From the NCBI RefSeq assembly GCF_029784165.1, contig NC_073696.1, forward strand, positions 238,498,892 through 238,562,891: DNA of 64,000 nucleotides. Direction: 5' to 3'. Origin of the DNA: Wyeomyia smithii (lineage: Eukaryota > Arthropoda > Insecta > Diptera > Culicidae). Below are positions 11,838 through 21,690 of this stretch, one piece after another. The notes below the pieces were generated by a model. The model had not been told where the DNA came from and did not search any database. It saw nothing but the letters and a program-made list of their open reading frames with translations. Position numbers and translations under genes: made by a program. Each line of letters opens with the position of its first letter. The first letter of the stretch is position 1.

Positions 11838-14800
11838 CAGTTGAATTCTGTTTTCGAAATAGTAAGTTTTAACTCAATTTCAGTTCAGCTTTAGTTTAAC
11901 TTTAGTTAAACTTAAGCATAGTTTAATGAGAGTTGAGTTTCAGTCCAGTTTCAATTCAGATTTAGGTCAATTTCAATTGTGGTCATGCTCAGTATTAGAT
12001 CAGTTTTGTTTAAGTTGCACTTCAATTCACTATCCAGTTTCAGTTTGACTTCAAGTCAGTTTCTCTCCAGTTCAGTTTCAGTTTACTTTCATCTCTGTTA
12101 CAGTTCCAGTTTAATTTAGTTCCAGTTCAGTTATAGCTAAATTTTAGATTAATTTGACCTAAGTTTCAGATTAGTTTCAAGTCCAGTTTCAGTACTTAAT
12201 CATATTACACTATCACTTACACTTAGGATCACTTTTAGCTTAGTTTAAGTTCATTTTCTATTTATTTTTAGTTAATTTTCGTTTAAGTTCTAGTTTAGTT
12301 TCAGTTAAGATTCAGTTCAGTTTTAGTATTACTTCAGTTTAGTTTCAGTTCAGTTGCAGTTCAGTTTCAATCCAGTTTTAATTCAATTTCAGTACAGTTT
12401 CAGTCCAGTTTTGTTCAATTTTAATTCAGTTTGAGCTTAGTTTTAGTTCAGGTTCAGTACAGTTTTAGTTCAGTTTCAGTGCGGTTCGAGTACAATTTCA
12501 GTTTTAGTTCGGTTTCAGTTCAGTTTCGATACAGGTTCAGTTCCGTTTAAGCTTAGTTTCGAACAATTTCTATTCAATTTCAGTTCAATTTCATTTAAGT
12601 TTCAGTTTAGGTACAGTTTCAGTTCCCTTTAAACTCAGTGTTAGCTAAGTTTTAATCCATTTTATGTTTTTTCTAAGTTTGGCTTTGGTTATGTTTCAGT
12701 TCAGTTTATATTTTAGTACAGTTTCAGACAAGTATCAGCTCCGTTTAAGCTCAGATTCACTTTAGTTTTAATTCACTTTTTGTTTAATTTTAGTTCAATT
12801 TAAGTCAAAAAACGTTGCTGTACAGTTTCAGTTCCATTTAAGCTCAGCATTCCCTCAGTTTTAGCTCTATTTCTCATTAAGTTCCGTTTATGCTCAGTTT
12901 TAGTTAACTTTCTATTTAATTTTTGTTCAGTTTCGTCCCAGTTTCAGTTGAGCTTCAATATAGTTTCAGTTAGGTTTCAGTTCAGTTTAAGCTTAGTTTC
13001 AGCTTAGTTTCAATTCACTTTCTATTTATTTTCAGTTAAATTTCGATTATGTTGCAGTTAATTTCAGTTAAGTTTCAAAACAGTTTTAGTTAGGTTTTAA
13101 TTCAATTTCAGTGCAGTTTCTAGCAATTTTAGTCTCGTTTAAGCTGGTTTCTAGCTTCGTTTTTTCTCACTTTCTATATAATTTTGGTTTAGTTTCGTTT
13201 AAGTTTTGATACAGTTACAGTAAGGTGTCAGTTAAGTTTAGTTTCAGTACAGTTTCCGATAATTTTCAGCTCCGTGTAAGTTCAGTTCTAGCTTATTTTA
13301 GTTTACATTTGATTTTTTTTCAGTCAATTTTTAGATAAAGGTCAGTTTAGTTTAGGCTCTATTGCAGCTTGGTTTAAGTTCACGTTTTGTCTATTTTCAG
13401 CTAAGTTTCGGTTAAATTGCAGTAGAGTTTCAATGCAAGTTCGGTTAGGTTTCAGTTAAGTTTCAAAACAGGTTTAGTTAGGTTCTAATTCAATTTCAGT
13501 GCAGTGTCAGGGAAATTTCAGTCTCGTTTTAGCTGCTTTTTAACTTCATTTTAGCTCATTTTTTATATAATTTTGGCTTGGTTTCGTTCAAGTTTTGACA
13601 CAGTTTCAGTAAGGTTTTAGTTGAGTGTAGTTTCAGTAAAGTTCCAGATAAGTTCCAGCTCCGTGTAAGTTTAGTTTTAGTTCACATTTGATTTATTTTC
13701 AGTTAAGTTTCGGTTAAGCTTCAAAACAGTTTCAGTTAAATTTCAATCCATTTTCATATAAGGTTCAGTTTAGTTTAGGTTCTATTTCAGCTTAGTTTTA
13801 GTTCACTTTTTATCTATTTTCAGGTAACTTTCTTAGTTCCAATGACTATAATGCAAGTCAAGCTATTTTTATTTCTATTTCAAGCAGTAAATGTGGAGTT
13901 GACGATTGAAAAAATGTACTAACTGGGGAAATAGTCAATTAGAAATTTAGGGAAAATATAGTCCAGCAGGTGGGAGATTAGAAGTTGTGGGTTCAAGTCC
14001 CACCTGCTAGACTATATTTTTCGTAAATGTCTAAATAACTATTTCCCCAGTTAAAACATTTTTCAACCGTCAAATTCACATTCACTACTTGAAATAGAAA
14101 TATTTTCAGTTAAGTTTCGGTTAGGTTTCAGTAGAGTTTCAATAAAAGTTCGGTTAGGCTTCAGTTAAGTTTCAGTTTTAGTACAGGTTCAGGTAAGCTT
14201 CGGTTCCGTTTGGGCTTAGTGTTAGCTTAATTTAAGTTCACTTTCTTTTAATTTTAGTTCAGGTTCGTTTGAGTTTAAGTAAAGATTCAATTCAGTCTCA
14301 GTTAAGTTCCAGTATAGTTGCATATAAGTTTCAGTTCCGTTTATGCTCGTTTTTAGCTTCTTTCAAGCTCACTTTCTATATAATTATAATGCAGTTTCGT
14401 TTAAGTTTCAGTTAAGTTTCAATACAGTTACAGATAAATTGTTGCTCCGTTTTTGCTAACTTTTAGCTTAGTTTCAGTTCCCTTTCTCTTTATCCTTGGT
14501 TTACTTTCTTTTAAGTTTCAAAACAGTTCTACTTATTTTTCAGTTCAGGTTCAGGCGAATTTTAGTTGCGTTTAAGCTCAGTTCAAACTTAGTTTTATTT
14601 CTTTTTCTTATTATTTTTATTCAGTTTGTGTTAAGTTTCATTTCAGTTTCAGGTAAGTTTTGACTCTGTTTATGCTCAGTGTTAGCTTAGCTATAGTTAA
14701 CTTTCTTTTATTTTTAGCTCAGCCTCGGTTATGTTTCAGTTCAGTTTTAGTTCGGTGTCAGTACAATTTCAGAGTTAAATCTCAGTTTTAGGTTAATTTC

Positions 14801-16803
14801 CGTCCACTTTTTACTTATTATCAGTTCAGTTTCGGTTATGTTTCAGGTAAATTTTAACACAGTTCTAGTTCAGTTTTGTTTCAATTTAGTTCCAGTTCAG
14901 TTTGGACTCAGTTTCAGTTTATTTCAATATAAATTCAGTTGCAGCTCAATTTTGGTTGGATTACAATTCAGTTAAGTTACAGCTCAGTTTAGCTCAAATT
15001 GCCGTTAAGATATTGAATCTTATCAGTTTCAATCTAAATTAAGTATAGTTTCAGTTCAGTTCTTTTCATCTTAAGTTTAGGTTTAATTCAGTTCCAGTTA
15101 GGTTTCAATTAAATTTTAGTAACGTGTAAGTTCAAGTTCAGTTCAACTTCAATTCATTTACTGTTCAGTTTAAGTTCAGTTTTAGTCATTTAGAGTTTAT
15201 TTTCAGTTCAGTTCCAGATCAGTTCTATTTTAGTTTTTGATCAGTTTCAAATCCTTCCCAGTTCATTTTGAACTCAAATTAAGTTTCTGTTTAACTTCAG
15301 TTCAGTTTCAGCAAGATTCAATTCAGGTTCAATCTAGTTTTTGTATAGTTGTAGTTCAGCTTCAGAAAAAGTTTTATTCAAATTCAGTCAAGTTACAGTT
15401 GAATTTCAGCCTATCTTTGATTGTTTTGAAGTTCAGTTTGACCGCAATTCAATTTCAGAATAGTTCCATTTAAGTTTCTAATCAGTTTCAAATCATTCAC
15501 AGTTCATTTTAAACTCAAATTAAGTTCAGTTAAAGTTAAGTTTCAGATCAGTTCCAAGTCATTTTATGTTCAGCTTCAATTCAGTTTCAGCAAGATTTAA
15601 TTTAGGTTTAATCTGGTTTTAGTCTAGTTTAAGTTCAGTTTATGTTCAGTTTCAGATAAGGTTTTATTCAAATTGAGTCAAGTTTCAGTTCAATTTCAGC
15701 CTACCTTTAATTCATTTACAGTTCAGCAATTTTTACAATTTTAGCTCAGTTAGAGTATAGGTTCAGTTCAGTTCTAGTCCCGTTTCAGTTCAGTTTCAAT
15801 TGAGTTTCAGTTCAATTTTAAATCAGTTTCTATTAAATTTTGATTCAATTTCAGTCCAGTTCCAATTCAGTTAAAACTCAGTTTTTTTTTTGCAGTTTCC
15901 GTTTAATTTGCTATCAAGATTTAATTCAATTTCAATCTAATTTAAATTTAGTCTCAGTTCAATTTAAGTTCACTTTCAGTTGAGGTTTAATTCAGTTTCA
16001 ATCGAAAAAAGTTTCAGTAACGTTTCAGTTAAATTTCAATTCGGTTTCAATTCATTTACACTTCAGTTTAAGTTCTATTTCAGTTCAGCTAGAGTTGAGT
16101 TTCAGTTTAGTTTCAAAAAAGTTCCTGTTTAGTTTCTGTTCAGTTTCAGGTCATTGACATTTTAGTTTGAGTTTAATTTAATTTCAGTTAGAGTAAGGTT
16201 TCAGATCAGTTTCTGTTCAGTTTCAGTTCAGTTTCAGTCCAATTTCAATTTAGTTTTGATTCAGTTTCAGTTCAGTTTTAGTCCAATTTTCTAGTAAGAT
16301 TCAATTCAGGTTAAGACTAGTTTTAGTATAGTTTCAGTTCAGTTTCAGAAAAGGTTTTATTCAGTTTCAGTCAAGTTCGAATAAATTTCAGTAACGGTTC
16401 ATTTTCAGTTCAGTTTGATCTCGGTTTTAGTTTAGTTAGCGTTCAGTTTTAGTTTAGTTTCAATACATTTACAGTTCATTGAGCTAAATTTTAGTTCAGT
16501 AAGTGTTCATTTACAGAACAGTTCCAATTCATTTTCAGTTCAATTTTAATTCAGTATCAGTTTACATTTAATTCAGTTTCAGCTCTGCTTCAATTAGGTT
16601 TTAATAACCTTTCAGTTCAATTTCAGTCCTAAATAAATTGATTACAGTTCAGATTGAGCTCAATTTTGGTTCAGTTTAGGTTTAGTTTCTGACCAGTTTA
16701 AGTTCAGTTCCTGTAAATTTCAATTCAGTTTTAATCCAGTCTCTGTTTAGTCTCAGTTCAGTTTCAGCTGAATTTTAGTTCAGTTCAAACTCATTCTCAG
16801 CTA
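11838..16803 (+). repeat. ~5 kb degenerate 11-bp minisatellite (CAGTTTCAGTT)
   Basis: Nearly the whole stretch breaks into 11-bp units of the type CAGTTTCAGTT, with frequent C/T, C/A and single-base indel changes. That is roughly 400 or more units. Between about 12,500 and 14,750 a longer repeat is visible: a word like TCCGTTTAAGCTCAG followed by TTCACTTTCTATTTATTTT recurs every ~130-190 bp, so part of the array has higher-order organisation. The plus strand is consistently T-rich with few A runs. A hairpin element interrupts it at 13863-14109. Open frames inside are artefacts of the repeat. Confidence 0.92.
13863..14109. mobile_element. 247 bp foldback (hairpin) MITE-like insertion
   Basis: The left arm 13863-13975 and right arm 13998-14109 are complementary at roughly 85% by eye. 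Examples are AACTGGGGAAATAGT against ACTATTTCCCCAGTT, and GCAGGTGGGA against TCCCACCTGC. A 22 bp loop separates them. The element is clearly different from the CAGTT units on both sides, so it is an insertion. The word GGGTTCAAGTCCC at 13989-14001 is a good match to a tRNA T-arm / pol III B box. No convincing target duplication was seen. Confidence 0.85.
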
Positions 16804-18059
16804 CTGAACTTTGAATCAAACACTCTATTACTGTCACCTTCTGTCATATTTCGAAGAAAACCAAATAGTCGATCAATGATTAGCCTCATCCAGCAACTCT
16901 AAACTCACGTTGTTGATTTCAACGCAATTTAAATCCCAATATCGTCACTTCAAAGGGCGACTGCTTCCCGAAATTCTGATTCGTGATTGCCTTTTTTAAG
17001 TGTCGTTTATTCTACTACCCTCGAGCCAAGCCGTTTACGTTTTACCAGCAACATCCAAATTTGTACGACAAGTTAACCAATACATGCCCTTCTTTTTGTC
17101 AATTTGAATCACTCACCGTCGTAGGAAGCGCGTCAAGCTCACTCGAAAACACGGGCCCTCCGTCAAGCACCACCAGCGTTCTTTGTCCTACTGAGCTCGG
17201 GCCGGGGGATTTAAACGGTTCCTACATAAAGCCTCGTTTCGATTTGACAGCGGCTGGTTAGATGATTGGGTGAATATTCAATGGGCGGACGGAGAAAACT
17301 TTAAGATGGCTTTTCACTTCCGAAGCCCCCGTGAGAATTGGGGATGAGTTTTCGATTTGTTTGCTGATTTTGTAGAAGGCTCACTGGGCTTTCGGCTAGG
17401 GCAAGGATGTTTAGGAAATGATTGCGAGAAAATGAATTCAGGGGAGACTCTGTCTCCGTCTCCGAGAGGTCTGTCGAAGTTAGACGAGTCTGGGGTTAGT
17501 CTTTGGAGAAACGATATTTTCTATAGTCAAAGATGAGTCCTTGTCAACAGTCGGCTGCTTGTTTGTTGGGATTTCTTTTGTCGTACGCATTGAGGAATAG
17601 GTAAATGGAGAGACATACAGTTGATAGGAACTGAATAAATTCTTTTAAATTTGACAGCAATCTTTAGCAACAAGAAAATGTTTCTCTGAAGATAAAGCTA
17701 TTATCGATGGATCCATTCATTGTCCAACAAAATCTGTTCCAATATAATTCTGACTGACTACTATTTGGCGACGATTTGTTCGTTCATTAAATTTAATTGT
17801 GTGCAGATGTTTTTAAGCTGTCATAAATAAGTTGAAAACTTGTTTCAGACCCCGTTATTTTGAATGTTTATAGTATTTGAATTTGTTAAAATTTACAAAA
17901 ATTGTCGAATGTGTTATCTCATTTTTAAAACGACAAGATGTTTCATTGCATTCGAAGAGATCCTCTATAAGCATGAAAGTCTGAATCATCGAGGGTATTG
18001 CCGCATTGTATGCATGGGCAGCACGATGGAATCTGGATATTGAGTCACACAAAAATCCA
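16804..18059. other. Unassigned sequence, GC-richer in its first half
   Basis: 16804-17500 is mixed-composition and probably single-copy; it has an open frame of 92 codons at 16983-17261 with no recognisable motif. From 17500 to 18059 it becomes AT-rich. No RNA gene, terminal repeat or family match was recognised. Confidence 0.4.
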
Positions 18060-18373
18060 ACATGGGTTCGAATTTTAGTAGAATCAGACCATTCGATGCC
18101 AAAAAGGACTTAAACATGGGTTTATTTTCAGGCTGATTACCACTTACCCTTCCTACGCTGAATTCTATAATATCTTTGTGTGACTTCCTTTTGACAAAAA
18201 TAAGTCCAGCTTATCAATAAAACTGGCCAGAAGGACGTACGACGAAACTTCTCCAGGCAATTATAATTGGCGATATTTGGCAGGAGGAACGAGATTCGGT
18301 ATAATAGAGCAGATAGTTCGTGATAGGAAGGGTGAAATCACATTACACACAAGCACGGATGAAATAATAATAG
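18060..18373 (+). mobile_element. tRNA-derived SINE, family A (5'-truncated copy)
   Basis: Shares the order of words seen in the copies at 25250 and 56011-56493: GGTTCGAATTTTAGTAGAATCAG (its B-box side, first 20 bases 18064-18083), AACATGGGTTTATTTTCAGG, AATAAAACTGG, GGAGGAACGAG, ATAGAGCAGATAG and ACACACAAGCACGGATG. It ends in AAATAATAATA. The tRNA-like head with box A is missing. The copy is uninterrupted at the site where the gypsy element entered the sister copy. Confidence 0.75.
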
Positions 18374-18960
18374 GCATGCAACTTCTCAATAGCGGTACTG
18401 CTATGTCAAACAAACTCTGTAAATTTGTATTGGATTCCAGGACATTGTGGCATTGGTGAGAATGGAAAGGCAGACGAACTTGCAAAACAAGGATCTAACT
18501 CACAGTTTATCGGCACAGAACCTTTCTGCGGTATATCAAACTGTGCAGTGAAAATGGAGCTTAAACGCTGGGAGGAACGAAAGGTGATAACTAATTGGTT
18601 GGATGTCAAAAAGTGTTCCCAATCTAAAAGATTTATAAAACCAAACGAGAATCTTTCAAAAAGCTCCTAGAGCTCAACAAAAGAGCTCTTTGTACATACG
18701 TCGGCCTAGTAAAGGGGCACTGTCCGACTAGATATCATTTAAAGAACTTTGGCCGGGTTCAGGATGATATCTGTCGTAATATGAAAGCATCTGCTGTGCA
18801 GTTGTGGTGTATTATTTAAACGCAGATCAAGGTTTCTTGGCAGTGGCTGTTTACAGCCCAAAGAGATTTGGTCTTTGAATCCTGGGAAGGCTTCATAAAC
18901 CATATTTCACCTGACTGGGAGCGTGTCGGTGCAGGTACCTGATCACTCAACAATAGTGGT
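18374..18960 (+). pseudogene. Non-LTR retrotransposon fragment: RNase H domain and C-terminus
   Basis: The frame at 18425-18670 encodes a WIPGH.GI.EN.KADELAKQG segment, the last conserved part of the RNase H domain carried by LINEs of the I/LOA/R1-like groups. After a frameshift near 18665 the following frame gives a LLELNKRAL...VGLVKGHC-like segment, typical of the region behind RNase H in these elements. Further decayed C-terminal sequence reaches about 18960. The catalytic residues upstream are lost or scrambled. The fragment starts directly behind the SINE tail. It is a dead, 5'-truncated LINE piece; the exact clade is uncertain. Confidence 0.75.
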
Positions 18961-19129
18961 CATTGTATTTTGCAAGGGGCACGTATAGCAATTGACTGGG
19001 ATATATTACAAAAGTTCACATCAATGGACAACGTAATTCTAATTCCTTAACAAAAAAAAAACCGAAGTGCGGGATACAGTATACACCCGGGCATATCTCA
19101 CAACAAATCAACGATTCGCAGTGAGGAAT

Positions 19130-19740
19130 TCCATTCAGGAAAAAAACTAGGCAAGTAGACTGCTTCATTGAGCAACTTCGCGACAAACATCGCCTGTAGA
19201 ATTTTACGCCTTTTTTCTAGTGTTCATATTCAAAAGTCTCGCTAAAATGGTGACTCAGGACCAGCCAGATAAATTTTCGTTGAACGCCTTCGATCCAGAC
19301 AATACAATCGGTCTCAAGAATCAGTCTCACCAGCGCACAATACGAGGATTTCTAGCAGTATGGGTCATTGAAGGGACCCTCCCAGCTGGTCTCTAGGTAC
19401 GATGCTGGCCGAGCAAGTCAGTCGTCGTAAGTTCGACTCTCGGCTCGGGGGAGAGACTATTAGTGTCAGTAGGATCGCAGCGCTAGCCCCATAATTGTCC
19501 TGTACAGTTAACAGTTGGTTGCGAAGTCTGTGTATGAAAAACAGAAGGTCGAGTTCCGAATCGGAATGTAGCACCAAGGCTTTGGTTTTTTAGATCATTG
19601 AAACCTTTGGAAACTTTCGAAATGAAACCAAGTTGTTGATTGGCCTTGGTAATTATCGAGGTGTAGTGGTTGTTGAATGATAGTATTGGATCCGGTACGA
19701 CTCCCAAGTCATTCATTTTCTCAACCATTCGGTGTGAAGA
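19130..19740 (-). pseudogene. LINE reverse transcriptase fragment A, split by a SINE
   Basis: Minus-strand reading gives NDLGV..D..LSF..HY..II.KANQQLGFISK-type sequence (19630-19730), then, beyond a SINE insertion at 19373-19594, the LERRRKI...FVAKLLN segment near 19170-19230. This is the part following the RT catalytic core in Jockey/CR1-like LINEs. It is collinear with the better-preserved fragment B at 19792-20604, so the two are separate copies of the same family lying head to tail. Many stops and frameshifts. Confidence 0.75.
19373..19594 (+). mobile_element. tRNA-like SINE, family B, with 8 bp target duplication
   Basis: A 222 bp insertion starting GGGACCCTCCCAGCTGG. It contains GGTACGATGCTGG (box-A region), GTTCGACTCTCGG (B-box-like), GTCAGTAGGATCG, GCGCTAGCCCC and GGAATGTAGCACCAAGGC before a short T-rich tail. 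It is flanked by TCATTGAA at 19365-19372 and 19595-19602. It interrupts LINE fragment A, which continues collinearly on both sides, so it is younger than that LINE copy. Related copies lie at 56535-56738 (plus) and 45100-45225 (minus). I associate this sequence with Aedes genomes from memory only. Confidence 0.85.
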
Positions 19741-19791
19741 TCCGTTTTTGCAATAATCAAGAAAAATCGTTTTTTTTTGTGCGATGGAACG

Positions 19792-20604
19792 TCATGACGA
19801 AGCAATTTGATACGATTCCTCATTATTCAACAACTTTGCCACAAATAATACCTGTTGTATCTTGCGGCGGCGTTCCAAGGTATCCAGATTGAGTAAACGA
19901 CAACGGTCTGCATACGCTGGAAGATCGTCAGGTTGTCGCCAAGGTAAGTCTCGAAGAGCTATACGTATGAACCTACGCTGCACAAGTTCTAATCGTATAC
20001 TCTGGGGAAGCTGGTGTGGCATCCAAACAAGGTTGGCGGACTCGAGGATAGGACGGACAAGTGCACAATGGAGAGATTTGAAGCAGTATGGGTCTTTGAA
20101 ATCACGTCCAATTTTCGAAATGAAGCCTAACTAGCGATTGGCTTTTGAAATAATCATAGTACGATGACGATCAAAAGACAGTTTTGAATCGAGGGTCACG
20201 CCAAGATCATTCACGTACTCAACTCTATTCAAAGCTTGGCCATCTGTTTGGTAATTGAATTTAATGGGCGATTTTATACGATGATAGGTTATTACGTTGC
20301 ATTTAGCAATGCTAATTGTCAGAAAATTTAATTTACACCAATACACAAACGAATTTATCATTTCCTGAAGACGATTACAATCCTCGATGCAACGAATCGT
20401 CAAAAATATTTTAAGGTCGCCAGCATAAAAAAGCCTACATCCAATTCCCAATACAGCAGCAGCGTCGTTGAAATATAGTATAAACAGTAGTGATCCTAAA
20501 TTACTGCCTTGTGGCACCCCACAAGTAGCTTTTGCGCAAATAAATATATACAAATGTTTTCTCTGTTCTTTATATTGCTTTCTCTTCTTCTCTCGCCGTT
20601 TCAT
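19792..20604 (-). pseudogene. LINE reverse transcriptase fragment B (Jockey/CR1-like)
   Basis: A single minus-strand frame is broken only by a TAG at 20131-20133. It contains the RT motif GVPQGSNLG.LLFILYFND near 20490-20530. The catalytic box near 20420 reads YAGD instead of YADD, so one catalytic aspartate is lost. The thumb-side segments DLGVTLDSKLSF, KANR (then the stop), LGFISK and RRRKIQQVLFVAKLLN follow. The N-terminal endonuclease and RT fingers are missing, and upstream sequence turns into polypurine/polypyrimidine DNA at about 20535. An inactive 5'-truncated copy. The clade assignment is by motif style only. Confidence 0.82.
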
Positions 20605-21160
20605 TTTTCTTCGTTTCTGTTTCTTTATTTTCTGCTGTTCTTTTCTTCTTTTATCATGTTATGCTTCTTTTCATTTTCTACTTTTCCAGTTACCTCAATG
20701 TTGAATATTTTCTATCATATTATGTGCTTTCCTTTTTTCATTTCTCTTTTTCATTCTGATACTATTGTTCTTTTTCCTTCAGTTTTTTTGCTCTTCGGAT
20801 ATATTCGTGTACACTTTCCGCATTTTCTTATTTCTTTCTATTCTTTTTCTCTTTATCTGATATTTTCTTGTTTTGTGCTTTTTACATTTGCTCGTTTTTG
20901 AATTTTTCCCTTTTCGTATTTTTTCATTCTTTCCTTATCACTTGTTTTTCTTTTCTATTATTTTCATTTTGAATTTCCTCTTGTTTAACCTTCTTCGTTA
21001 CCTGTATTCTCTGTTTAAACTCGGATAACCGTACCCTGTTTCTCATATTCTCTTTTTGTTCTCGAGTTTTTCTCTTTCCTTTTCCCCACTGTCACATTTC
21101 CGCTATTCACTCTAATTGCTTGAACCTCAGATCTTCGTTATTTTTTAGGTAACCTTCGTT
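20535..21160. repeat. Polypyrimidine-rich low-complexity tract
   Basis: The plus strand is dominated by T and C in words such as TTCTTTTTC and TCTTCTTCTC, with isolated purines and no fixed period. It lies immediately upstream, in the LINE sense, of RT fragment B. Similar tracts occur at 50660-51300 (plus strand pyrimidine) and 33700-35650 (plus strand purine). The open frames across it are composition artefacts. Confidence 0.75.
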
Positions 21161-21479
21161 TGCTCTAGCAAGCTTTGTAGAAGTTTTTGGTTGGTAAATG
21201 TGTGAATAGATGAAATTTTATCAATTTTGTAGTTTTCAAATTAGACGCTGTCTCATTAGATTAATAACTTTTTCGCAAAATGACCTAATTTCACCTTGAT
21301 TATTGAAAATGGTTGTGTCTGCGATTAGCATCAGTTGAAAGACACCAAAAACCGCGAATATTTTGTCTAACCTTTTTTATAATTCAATTTTCTTTAAGGT
21401 TGATCGAAGAGTAAAAACTTTGAGAAAACGCTTTTAAAAAATTACAATCGAATAATTATAATAATTCGATCTACAACAG
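21161..21479. other. AT-rich spacer, nothing recognised
   Basis: AT-rich sequence between the pyrimidine tract and the next LINE fragment. No coding or repeat signal was recognised. Confidence 0.4.
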
Positions 21480-21690
21480 ACCAGATCCTCGACAAATTTC
21501 GAGAACACAACTTGCAGATACACCACTGTTAATAGACTTCAAGGCAGCGTACGACTCAGTGAAACGCAACGAGTTGTGGCAGATTATGCTTGAATATGGT
21601 TTCCCAACAGAACTGTTTAAACTAAGTCGTACGACCCTTTGCGGTTTACCATAAACACTGCCAGAACGAAGTACAGGGTGGCTGGCAGAG
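21480..21690 (+). pseudogene. LINE reverse transcriptase fragment (IDFKAAYDSV motif)
   Basis: Plus-strand reading gives TTDQILDKFREHNLQ near 21480, then IDFKAAYDSVKRNELW near 21536-21583, the RT motif containing the first catalytic aspartate in many LINEs. EYGFPTELF follows, and decayed sequence ends near 21690. No ends or partner domains are present. It is unlike LINE fragments A/B in sequence, so it belongs to a different family. Confidence 0.78.

Noticed and set aside
13955..14030. tRNA gene suggested by GTGGGTTCAAGTCCCAC
   Set aside because: The T-arm-like word is good, but no D-arm, anticodon arm or acceptor stem fold fits. The surrounding complementarity is a long hairpin, not a cloverleaf.
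11838..16803. CRISPR-like array
   Set aside because: There are no conserved repeats with unique spacers; the repeats are contiguous, degenerate 11-mers in a eukaryotic context.
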